64,000 nt of DNA from Pampus argenteus (taxonomy: Eukaryota; Chordata; Actinopteri; Scombriformes; Stromateidae): contig CM072878.1 of assembly GCA_036937835.1 (NCBI GenBank), forward strand, positions 8,618,501-8,682,500, in the 5' to 3' direction. Within the stretch, counting starts at the first letter, position 1. Each line of letters begins with the position of its first letter. Made by a program: the position numbers and the translations under genes. Below, piece after piece: positions 25,590 through 38,600 of the stretch. The notes beneath the pieces were generated by a model. That model did no database searches and was not told where the DNA came from. It saw only the letters and a list, made by a program, of their open reading frames with translations.

Positions 25590-28500
25590 TACAGCAGCAT
25601 CTGCTCAGCTTGTTGATGAACCTTGAGTGCCATTAAAAAAATGGATTTTAGGCAGAGCCTGTGAACTTTATGCACTTGCTATGATTACAACTGCATCACA
25701 TGCCACTGGAAAGTTCTTGTTGTCTTTTATCCAATTTCTAAAAATGTGTCCTCGTGCACTCAGTGGCCTGATTGGTATATCTGTATACTTGACATTTAGA
25801 AAATAGCAAAACAGTGGAGTCCGTTCACTGCATGTGCATCATAATCTTTGCTACAGCTGCTCTTTGCCTCTAAGAATTGTGCCAGACAGAGAGAGGGAGA
25901 GACAGAGAGAAAGAGACACCCTGGATGTATTAAAGCAGCATTGAGCATCGGGGAGTTAGACTCACAAAATTGAGCTCATTCCCTGGCATCCACATGTGCC
26001 TTCCTGCACCACCTACTTTGATTTACTGTGTTTTAACACATTGGTGACAGAATAGATCATTATTGATGAGAGCTGTAGAGAGCTGCCGTATTGTTTAAGC
26101 ACCCCTCAAATGTTAAAACACTGAGGTTTAGTGACTTCAAGAAATGCTGTCCAATGTAATGCATTTGGAATTTGTTATTGTATATTTGATATTGCACATT
26201 TAATAACCAAATAGAAAAAAAAGGAGAAGGAATGTACAAATAGAGACACTTCAGGGTCAGAATCTGACTTTTGTAAAGTCAACGGATATGTTAAATATTC
26301 ATCAAGAAGCATTCATTTTTTAGAGGCATGTCTATTCCTAATAAAAGCTTCATATTCACCCTACTTTCCTGAAAAAAACCAAAAATAAAATAAAACACCA
26401 AATCACTCTTTTGTGTTTGGAAACCTAAACCTCATACCAGGTATCTTTATCTTTACCTGTGGCAGCGCTTGCATGACAGTGTCCAGCAGAGACCTCATCC
26501 CTTTGGCTATCTTTAGGAGTTTGAGCACTACAGAAAGACACATGAGCATTCATGAACAGGTACAGATGTTGATCGCCCCTTTGCTACAGAATTCATAGTA
26601 GCACAGATAGTAGTAGTTGTTTTGCACACCAACATGCACTAAAAATGATCTATGGTGTATTACTTATACTGATGAATATACAATAATAAACAATAAAGGA
26701 TAGTTTTTGCACAAAGTATATAATGCTTTAATGTTTACAATGTGTACTTGTGTCTGCAGTGATGACTCACTGTGTGTTTTGTAACTGTATACACGATAAC
26801 CACGTACAGATTTGACAATGTGTTTGTGTGTGTGTGTGTGTACCTCGTGCTATCCTGAGTACTCTCATGATTCTGATAATGGTCGGATTGATGGGCAGTG
26901 GTGTTTTCTTTCTCAACTCCTCCAGGGTGATGCCCATGATAGACAGAGCCACTATAGCTATATCCAGCTGGTTCCACCTAAATATACATAAAATAATTAT
27001 GCAACATGAAACTGATGTTACTCAAAATCAGTATTACTGACTATGTGCACTAACACTTCTCTGCTGACTGACTCAAAGTTTACCCATATCTTATATCTAG
27101 TGAGTGGTATTAGTTGATGTTGGTGAACATAAGAACAGTATAGGAGTAGACGTCATGCTGTCTATCTTCCCACGGTGATTGCAGATCCGGTTGCTCAAAT
27201 AATGGGTGGCTCACCCACTCCTATATATGGTTGTGTAAACACTAACTCCTGGCTTAGCCTGGCTCTCTCTGCCCAATCCCTTGAATTCAGTTAACTGAGA
27301 ACAACAGGACACCTGGTAATAAAGTTAGATAACACATGCATGTATGTACTTGTTGCATTGGAGTTTATATTTACAACTATTTCACACAACATCATATACA
27401 TTTTTTGGGGAGATTTATCTCAACTGATGGTTTAAGGATTTAAGGTTTAAGGAGCAGTATTAAGATATGTAAATAAATCTGGCTTGATTTACAGGATTGG
27501 GTGGACAATAACATCTATATTAATCCCACTGTGTTACCTGTCTTTGAAGAATCTGCGTATACCGAATGCCACAAGTTTGAGGAGGGCCTCGATGACGAAG
27601 ATGCAGGTAAATACATAGTTACAGTACTTCAGAACCTCTGTTAAATACTGAACACAAAAACACACACAAACATACACAGACACACACACACATTTATCTC
27701 AACTCAGTGACCAGACTTTTCTTCATTTGCTGCGGCAACACTCAAGTCTTTGTAATTTTATAAATGAAATGAAAAACACGTTTTAAATGCTATCAAAAGT
27801 TGTTTTTTTTAATACAAAAATAATACAAAAGTATGTATTGAATAATGTAAATGTTGAAAGAAAGCCATATAATTTGACTGATTGGTGGTGAAATACAGAT
27901 AGTGACTGTAATGTTTATGTGTGTATGTGCACACTTTACCTGCGGCTGATTGTTGTGCTCAATGCTCATTGTGAAGACATTGATGCAGATGATGAAGGTG
28001 ATGAAGAGGTCCAGGTAATGGCTGGTACACAGTGTGCGGATGGTCAGACGCAGAGGAGAGTAGTCCGCATAGTAAGGCCTCTGCGTGGCCTCTGTAGCAC
28101 ACACACACACGCACACACGCACGCACAGAGAGACGCATATCAAAACACAGACACACACACAGAGAGGCAATGGTTAGTAAATGTGCTTTGAATTTGAATG
28201 TATCCAGTGGTGTGCACATGGAGGTGTAGTGGTAAGGAGGGCGACCACCACTGCTCTTTTTGCTCAAAATGCCATTATTTTATCAGGATATTTATGCGAC
28301 CTTATGGGATTCCAAGCAATATTTTTGCCCTCATGTCACATCAAAGGGGTCCTTGAACAGCCCAGTTGCTCTTCTGCTTATACCAAGTTCCACTCTGTTG
28401 TGACCTCCGTATCCTCTCTAACTGTACTCGCAGTGGTAGTGCCCCCTTTTTTTCATTTTCACCCCCACCCCGAAGACATTTGGTGCACACTGTGAACTCA

Positions 28501-31500
28501 CATGTCCATATTAATGATTTTGAGTGCATTTATATATGTATGTGCATGTTTATGTCACCCTTCCAAGTACACCATATGCCCAGAGCATGGTGAGATAGTA
28601 TTTGCATGCTTACATGCCTTTGATGTAAAGGTTAGTGTCTGTGATTGAGAGGGGCCACACAGGGTAGGTTCAACAACACACAAGACATTTGGTCATTAAT
28701 ACATTTCTCTAAGTAAGTTTCCTTTAATTCAATATTGCATTTATTCCACATTTCTTCATTATTAAATTTTCTAATTAACTTTTAGACCAGAGCTGTGATG
28801 TTGAACACGCTGGAGCCGTTTTCCTCTCCAATAGCATAACTACAGTCATTTTTAATCCCTCAGAAAAATCTCAGCAGTCTAAAACTTTTTTTTTAACACT
28901 AATCAAATTACATAGCCAAACGCTCGAGTCCAGTTTTTTTTCTGAGATATAGCTGTGATAACATTCATCACTATCACTATATGATACCTGGAGATATTAC
29001 ATTTGTTTAGAGTTTTAGCAGTTTTAGACCAGTGAGACATGTTACAAACACAAGAACAAAACAGCGGCGCTCTGCTCACACTATATACTGCCTTATCGTT
29101 ACTATATGAATGATGTGTATTGGGTATTTTTCAGCTTAACACATTACCACAATATAGGTAAAAGCCTTAAATGTTTATGATGTTTCTGTCAGCATGTGCT
29201 TATATTTTCTAACTGTAACAAACAATCCTTTGTATCTGGATAACTTAACATCTTCTACAAAATCTTCTACCAAAGCATATTCGCAGGTATAACAGCCACA
29301 ATGTCTCCTATGTTTCTGAGTCTGCCAGTCAAAGCACGTTGACAGGAAATGTCCTACTACCCGTGTCGAGAGACGCTTCAGATTTGTACATACACTCAAA
29401 AGGGACTAACAAAATGTACTGAGAAATATTGAAGAAAGCAGCCACCTCGATCAGTTTCACATGCAGAAGGTGCTGCAAAGCAGTCCTGAAAATCTAAAAC
29501 AAACTGTATCACAGTTCTCAACTTGTAGGAAGAATGGGATTTAAAAGGGTTTGGTATAAAAAAGATATTATTTTAGCACTACATTAATACTGTACTGTTG
29601 CTACTGTGAACAAAGCTGTGTCTGTTATATTGTGAGCATACAAATTTTATGTTGATCCATATGTATGATTAGATTTGTTTTCCATGCAGTGTTAAGGGAG
29701 GGTTGGGGTTGGGCTGCAGTCATGCAGTTACATGCATCAGAGTGGCATAGCCCACACCGTCTGGCAGTGACCAATCACTGTATGCGTGAGCTAGCCAGTC
29801 CGTCTAACTGTCCCACTTTTTATATATTTTAAATCAGAATAATATTCACTTTATTCTCTTTGTCATTCTCTCTCTTTTTTTTCAGGCTCTGAAAGCAGGC
29901 AGTGCTCAGAAAAATAGACTACCGACCAGCCCCTCCATTCTCCTTACTCCGGCGCTTTTTCTCTATCATTTTGCGCTTCTTCTCTTCCCGTAAGCGGTTC
30001 TCCTCTTCCTCCTGGTCCTGTCGGCACTTGTGGAAATTCTCCACCACGACACCGACAAACATGTTGAGGACGAAGAAACTGACAATGAGCAAGAAGGAGA
30101 TGAAATAGAGCAGCATCCAGGGGTTGTGGTTCCTCTCAGGCTGAGGAGAGGAGAGGAGAGGTTTATATGAGATTTTCAATAATTTGTTCATCACTTAGTA
30201 AAATACACAAAAAAGCATTTTAGTATTTTACGGCAAAAGTAGTTTTATCACTGTATCACATTGCTGCAATTATGACTAATTTGTCTAAGACTACAGTATT
30301 TCAGCACATTACACCACAGGCACTCCAAGATCTGATGACAGTAACATCAATCGAAGCTTTGAAGAACGTGCTACGATCGTATATTTTACTTTGAAACTGC
30401 CCATTACTTATTTTGTCTCTATGGCTCGTTTGTATGTTCTTCCACTTGATTTATTATTTGCACATGTCATTTTTTTCGAGTGGAGATTACAGTGCCACTG
30501 TTCCCCAGCATGCACGTGACAGTGTAAAGAAACATATTATTAAAGTACTATTTCACATATTATACAACGGCACACGAAAAATTAGCATGAATGTTTTTTT
30601 GTGTGAGTGTGATCTTCAATGAGGAGCACGTTATGGGTCAGACTTTATATACCTGATACCGAGCTATTAACAAATGGTAATGATCATGCAGAACGTCCAT
30701 CAAATTATTACCTGTTGGTCCACTTCAACTGCATCCAGGCCGTCATACATTATGTTCACCCAGCCGTCCTTAGAGGACAGCACAAACAAGGACATCAGAG
30801 CCTGAATGGGAAACACAGAGATGTAAGTCAATACACAGGGATTTATTACTATAACCAGAATTTTTGTTACAGCAATAATATTACTTTCATTTGAAAACAA
30901 AAATAAATATTAGATCACAGGCAATGCTAACATGTAATTCTCTCTCCCTGTAACAAATGATGGGTATAATAGATGCATATTCAGTCTTGACAGTTGATTC
31001 ATTAAATATTCAAAGATGACCCACCTTTTGCAACACATTTCTGTAATAAATGTTTTTTTAAGGGTAAGTATTTTCAATAAAACGAGGCAGACAGGTATAC
31101 CATATCATAATCTTTTGGATGTACTGCCATATTACAGTAAATTAAATAAATCTAAATTTTTAAACTGAGTTAAACCATTTAAACCACCATCCTAATTTCA
31201 TAATGTGTAAATGATCTACTGCCTGACAATATCATGGCAGGCAACTATGAGCACTACATAGAGAAAAATACAAATACACCTACTGTACTGTATTTTATTT
31301 TTTGTTGAATTACAAAGAAAAATAATTTTTATTTGTAGTTCATTTTATTTTCATCCTGAACACTAATCTTCTTCCCTACATCACTCCCCCTTCTGCTTTC
31401 TCTCCCTCTCTCACCCTCAGTCCATGAGTCCATACCTGAACGAGGTTGTCAAAGTTGTACTTCCTCCGTTTCCAGTGGTAGCTGGCCTGCAAACAGTCCG

Positions 31501-33484
31501 TCTTGTTTCTGATATTTCTTGTGTCCAGACCTTCACAGTGGTAGAACTTCCCTTTGAACAGCTAAAGAGAAAGACAGAAAGAAACAGAGTGAGGGCTGCA
31601 GGGCCGTTTGGCTGCCATTTACACACCACTATCTCAATTGCACCAGAGCTTGCAGCTTTTTAAACATCCAACTATTAATGCTAACAATAAAAGGTTGTTT
31701 CATAGAGCTCATTCTTATCAGAGGTTTTTCCTGAGGGGTCATGTTGTCCATTTTCACACCTAACCTAATTGTCATTCTTTTAAAACTCACAATGTTAAGG
31801 AACAAAGGCATATTCCATCGGATATTCAAGACACTTTCAATCCCTCCTTAAGCCACATTCCCATTATACAGCTGCACAGCAAGACTGACATTTAAGTTAA
31901 AAGGGTAAAAAGCTTTGTTCTCAAGCTGCACAAAAAGCAAATGACAAAGTAGTATCATCACAGCAGAATGTGCACTAGATCTATAGCGAGCTTACATGTG
32001 TTATTAAACTGTGACTTTCAAAATACCTGCACACCCAAGATGCCAAAGACAATGAAGAAGGCGCAGCAGATCAGGACAATGTTCCCAATGGGTCTAAGTG
32101 AGGTGATGAGAGTCTCCACAACTAGCTTTAATCCCGGAGCTCGACTGATCACTCTGGAACAAACACACATGAACACAGTAACAGTAACAGCACGTGTACT
32201 CCAGCATCCGCCTGACAGAAATACAGCTGACACAAATATAAAATAAAACACACACACATATATACGCCATGTACCTCAATGGGCGTAGCGTTCTTAGCAG
32301 TCGTAGGACTCTGAGGATGCCCAAGATCCTGTTTCCACCGGTATAAGCCAGAGAGACCAGAATGTCGACCAGAGACACAAACACCAACAAACCGTCCAGA
32401 ACGTTCCAGCTGGACTGGAGGTAGCTCTGCTTCCCAAAGCAGAAACCAAGAGCTACAACCTGTTGTTAAAGCATAAAACACTGACCTGGGCTGAAAACAT
32501 ACAGAATTACTAAACCACGACTTCAGTGGTAAATCAAACTTATAACTAGTGAATTATTGATCCAGAATTAAAAGACAAGTTTATAACATTTAATCAGTAC
32601 ATACTACAAACTGCTGGATATCAGATGACAAACCAAAAAAAAATAAATAAATAAAAATCTATAGAAACTATAAAATATAAACTCAACGACATTAAAATAA
32701 AATATGTATTTATTTATTTTCAAAACTGTCAGGTTTACCTTTATGGCCATCTCTGCCATGAAGATCACAGTGAAAATGTAATTGGACACACTCAGGAAAA
32801 CTCGCTCCTAAACGAGAAGAGTCAGATTATTTTTTTACTGCACATATTGAAATTACATTGGGAAAGGTGGAAGTGTCTTATATTTGAGGTTTGACATTTT
32901 GTATTTACAACTATATGTTCTCTTTGAATGGGGCAAACCCTAACTGTTGTTTTAACCCATGAGCCTGTTTTTATTATGGATACATATAGTGTAAAACTTT
33001 GATGTTGCACGGCGAGTAAATTTCTATCCGTCTGTTTACAGTGTGTCTACACGTTAAATGTCTGCAGTTGCTTTAATGTGATGGGAGTTTTACAAACAGA
33101 ATAATCTTTTTGGTTGTCAAAACACACGGTTTCACAGAATTATGTTAGAAGATGGTGAGCCTTAAAATACAGACATACGCTGTTATTCACTTCAAACTGA
33201 TTTTCTGTATTAGCTGTATTCACTGTTAAAAGCTGTTTAATGCAATATATTTACCTATATAAAATGGGTAGTTAAAATCTTGCAGTCTGATTGGATTATA
33301 GCTGTGGTATAATGAGCCTATACTACGGCTATGATGTTTAACGTCCTTTGAAAGTTTTATTTTTAAGTTTTAATCCATCGTGGCTACTGTAAAAATGTTG
33401 ACTGCAATCTGTAAGCAAGCAGAGAAGACGCTCAACAGCAACCAACCTGTCTCCACAGAACCATGGAGCAAAAGTGTCTAGACT

Positions 33485-33522
<38 letters not shown>

Positions 33523-35481
33523 TCACCGTGCTGTGAGGCTGTATATTAGGTCTTTCCAGAGCAATGGTGATGCAGTTGAGGAAGATGAAAACCAGAACCA
33601 CGTGGTCGAACATTTTGTGGGAGATGACTCTTTGGCACCACACACGGAGTCTAAACACATACACACTCAGGGTCATCTATAAAAATAGTTGGTTAAAGCT
33701 ATTGACCAAACCATTAGCAGTAGAGACAAACAGTAATGGAGAAGAAAAATGAAGCAAGGAAGCCAAGAAGATTAAATAAAGAAATCAGAAACAAGACGAG
33801 AAAAGAGAAAAAGTAACTGTAGTCGGAACAATAGAGACTGAATATTCAACACTCGACTGAAATTGTGCGTTATGTGTACTGTGTATGTGTGTGTGTGTGT
33901 TGCGTGTGTATGTGTGTGTGAGTGAGTGAGAGAGAGAAAGAGACTCACAGGCTCTCTGGAGAGAACAAGTACAGCGTCCAGTCTTCATGCTCTTTGCACC
34001 AGCGGGGTTTCATATTACGTAGCTCCTTCTTGATCCAGTAGCAAAAAGAACTCTGAAACAACATTAGAAGTGACCCTTTCTTTAAAGTACAACATTATAA
34101 AATACCATCAACTTATTTAGTCTCAACAGTGAAATCATTACTTTGCACATTACATAGGTGTATATACAGGTGCGGTAACTATTTTTAAACATTTTGACCT
34201 GACGAAAACCCGACTTTTGTTCAAATTGTCTATTTGAATACGGTTTATGGCTTGAAGTCAGTGTGCATTATTACTATTATTATCATGAACACCGAACCCA
34301 CCATCATCACTGTCATGTTAGTGCTTTCAACACCTTCATTTTTCAATGAAAAAATGAGGCAGCGTGCAAAGATGCTTGCTATAAATCATTGTAAAAATGT
34401 AAAACACCCCAAATAGTTTAAATAAATGGTTCAGTTTTCAGTCATTTTTTTCCCTTAGCCAGACAAATGAATGTCTTGTATTTACAATAGAGAGATTGTT
34501 TATGGGATTATAACAGGTCTGGTAAAGGGAAAAAGCACTTTTCATTTTCTCCAAAGATGGCTGCCTGAACTAAACTAGAAGTTGTAATTTATAAATGAAT
34601 TGTTAATTATTTAATTTCAGTATGAAAAATGTCAGTATTCCTTTTTCATGCACTTGTAATCTCAACAGTTGAAACAGCTACAAGAGCCAAAACATAAATA
34701 TAACTGATAGTATTTTGTATGTACTGATTTGTTCTGCTCAATTAAAATCTTGGATATTTCATACATACACAATATTAAATCATCGGCTGTAGAGAGAGTG
34801 TGTTTGTCTTCCTTTCTGAGGAGCCTAAACTGATCTTATAATCAATACAATTCTTCATCCTTGATTAAATGCATGTTGGTTCACTTCATTGTCAAAGAAC
34901 AGCCAGTCTGTTTTTCAGCATCAGTACAGTAAACATATTATAAGGGATGTCCATTCATCAGAAACAGTACAGTATCCAGTGTTGTTGATGTTAGCACTTT
35001 TAATCCTATATACAAGTATACACTCATTAAAGTTTCTAATAAAATAAACAGAAGAAAGCTTAGGTACACAGCTTCTGTACTTCAGGAGTCTAATTAAAAA
35101 CGGCCCAAAACCAAGCATCTAAGACGCCGCTTATTTGGCAGACTGCTGCTTGCATGAGTGTGTGTGTGCATCTGGGTGTGTCCTTCAGTGTGTATACTGC
35201 TCAAATATCCTTGGAGCTGAAATCTGTAATCCCTGACATATACACACACTGATGCATACTCATGCGTGTGCAAATGCAAACACACACCCGTACATGCATA
35301 CAGTGGCAGAGGGTCTGTATTAAGCCTCCAGTGTTCAGTGTTCCCACTGAGAGGCCTTTTGTGTCAGTGGATTTCATGCCTTTATAAACTCAATTTGGAG
35401 GCAATAAAGCCATCAACACGGTCATAATAGAGGTCACCCAAAACCACCGGGGTAGTACACACACACACACGTACACACACG

Positions 35482-35512
<31 letters not shown>

Positions 35513-35630
35513 CATACACAACTTGGTTTGTTCCCACTGAGAAAACAATTACTGCTCAAGACAATCAATTACAGCATGACAACTGGTGTCTCTCCAGGCG
35601 TCGTTGTGTGAATACAACACACGCACACAC

Positions 35631-35664
<34 letters not shown>

Positions 35665-38600
35665 CTCAAAGTAAGCAAGGGACAAAGCACAAAGAAGACA
35701 TAGGGGAAATGGATGAGCAAAGGGAAGACAGAGAAAAACTTAGTGTGCAAACAGACAGATTAAGAATTTACATAAGATCTTCACTATCCTGCTCAGTCTT
35801 GTGTACGTTATTGTAAAACAAGCCACTGTGTAAACAAAAGATGATAATTTCTGGGACAATATTAGGCCAGGGACATTTCGCTGTTAATTTTGGAAAAAAT
35901 ATTTTGAAAGCTATGACTCCTTACATCATCATCCAAGTCATCCTCAGGCGAAGAGTCTTCCTTGGGGTCGGTGTTCAGGTTAGGATCAAAGGACAGGGTC
36001 CTCCCGTTACAGTCCCCGTACTCTGCTATTATGGAAGGGCAGAGAGTTGATGCCTGCAGCAGCTCCAATGACCCCTGGCATAGTCTGTTGCTTCCCCCAG
36101 CCTCCACTTTATCCTCCCCACCATCATCCTCCTCTCCTCCCTCCCCAGACAATAGGCTCTCCCTCTCTCCGCTGGTGTCTCGCCTCTTGAGGCTCGGCGC
36201 TCTTCCTAGGCTGTTCCAGCTAGAGCGGCGGCTGCCCCATGAGCTGCCAGACCCACGTGGAGGAAGAGGGGAGCGCCGGCCGGGACTGGAGTGGCTCTGG
36301 AGAGAGGCAGCAGATAGGGGTAAGCATAGTGTGTGACTATGAAAGTGTGTAAGATTGTTAGTGAGTAAGTTTTACCAGGACAGTTAGGGAAAAATGAATT
36401 GATTAATTAGAAATCATACAGATTTCAAAATCTGAGACTGTGGACCTCCCCTCATACAATTTGGAAAAAGCTTGGAAAAAGGCCCCCATCCCAACTGATT
36501 CCACAGACACTCAACAATTCAGCCAAGACAGCCTGATATTGCTTGTTGACATACTTTGCACTATACCAAATACAAAAAAAAGGTCTGTCTGAAAGCATTT
36601 ATTTGTTTCTGACTCTGGGAAAGTATGAAAAACTGTTTCCCTAAAATACTGTATCTTTTTAATCAAATCACACACATTTAGATTATTCTATGTGATCTAA
36701 TTTTGATAACTAATGTAGTAACTAATATAATATAATATGTTTGTACTGAGCACCCCACTTTGTGTTGTGTAAAATGCCATCTTTTTCATTTAAAATTTCA
36801 TTTCATTTAAAAAAAATCTGTACTACAACTCTGATGGTAACTTTTTGTTATGTAGTAATGGTAGTCAATGCAGAGGCAACAATTGCTGTGACTGATTGCA
36901 TTTTCCAGTCATGTCCTATATCACATTTTATTAAATAAGTTAGCTTCACAGGATAGTTCCTTCCCCCTAAGCTAAAACCAAGTAATTGCTGTCTCATCAT
37001 ATTTCCAGATCCACTTTCTTGTGGAAAATATAATTGAATGTTTTTACAGCACCCTGCTGTGCTGAACCTGCCATTGTTGACATTATCAATACATAGTCAT
37101 TCTTTCCTTGTTTAAAAATAGGACACTTCCAAGCAGCATTCCAGGTGGTCAGTGGGTCAATAAACAGTTTTAGGGTCCATTTTTTTCCATGAAGAGTTTT
37201 ATATGACTCACCAGAGAACGTTGGTCATAGGCTAAGTGATCTGTAGAGGTGGAGCTTCCACGGCGAGACTCTACATGACCAATTCTTGCGTCAGAAAACC
37301 CCAGTCCAACATCACCATATCGAGGCATCCCCTCTCTGTACATGAGCTCATCCCCGAGGATGGACTCAGGTCCCAGAGAGCTCTTAGGAGTGGGCATGGG
37401 TGTGGCTGCAGTGCGCATGATTATGGGAGGAGCCATTGAGCCACGAGGGTCAACATGACCATTGGCTGTCATCATCAGAGAGTACATTTTTAGTTCTATG
37501 AAGGAGGAAGAGAGGGCATAATGTCATTATAATCATTATCATTTTTATTAATTCCACCTTTTTCCAGGTATTTTGTCATAGTTTTTAATTGGCCAATCAG
37601 GAAACAATAAGATTAGGAAAAAACTGCACCATTGAATGCATGTGTCTCTTAATTAACCTACCTGTGTCTCTGAGCTGTTCAACCTTCTCGTCCTCTTCAA
37701 AGTTGTCCGATTTCTTCTCATCATCTGATTCTGACCGATTAGCATCACCCTACAACAGACACATTCTTGATGATGAGTTTTTGTCGTTGTTCTTCTTTCC
37801 CATTTTCCTCTGAGTTTGCCATCTTGGAGAAGATTACATTGGCCAGTTTTCAGAATTACGGTATTGAGTGCAAGAACAGTGTAGTGTGCAGCGTATTTGG
37901 TATTTTTGTGGCTGGAGGCGCACTGTGCACCTGTGGCGCACACATGATAAGAAGATTGGATGAGGAAAAATTGCTGTTCAAAATTATCAGCAGGTGAAGT
38001 ATGGACTGGTAATAATCTTTAGAAGCAGTGATTGATTACATGAAGTGACAGTTTGGTAATTGAGAGTGCAGATCTGTGGCCCTTAAATGGTTCTGTTGGA
38101 AGTTAAATAACAGCAAGATATGGCTGAGAGATGCTGTGAGAATCATACATAAATCTTTACTCTGCAGTCATGGCTATTGTCTCTACTGTTTGAAGACTGT
38201 ACACTGACAGTTAAAGTAACAACAGATGAATAACAGATCTATGAGGCCTTGACAATTGAAACTGACAACAATACAACTGAAAATAAGCGCAAAATATGCA
38301 GTGTTGGCCTGATCCTAGCTAGCAGGCAGAGACAGCGCAATATGCTGTGCGTCTTGGCAGCTGAAGTCTGCAACTAAAGATAGAGTCTCTCCAAAATACC
38401 AAAACACCAAATGAAAATGTGAGAAAATCCCATTCAGTCTAAATGAAATGTTATGTTTTGTACGCCCACACAAAAATAGAGCCTTACATCTCAAAGTACA
38501 CCTATTTCCAAAATTAAATAATGTTCATATTGAGAAATTACGTTGTATTTTCATTAAACTAAAAGGCACGGATCAAGCATTGCATGCAAAAAACCAACAC

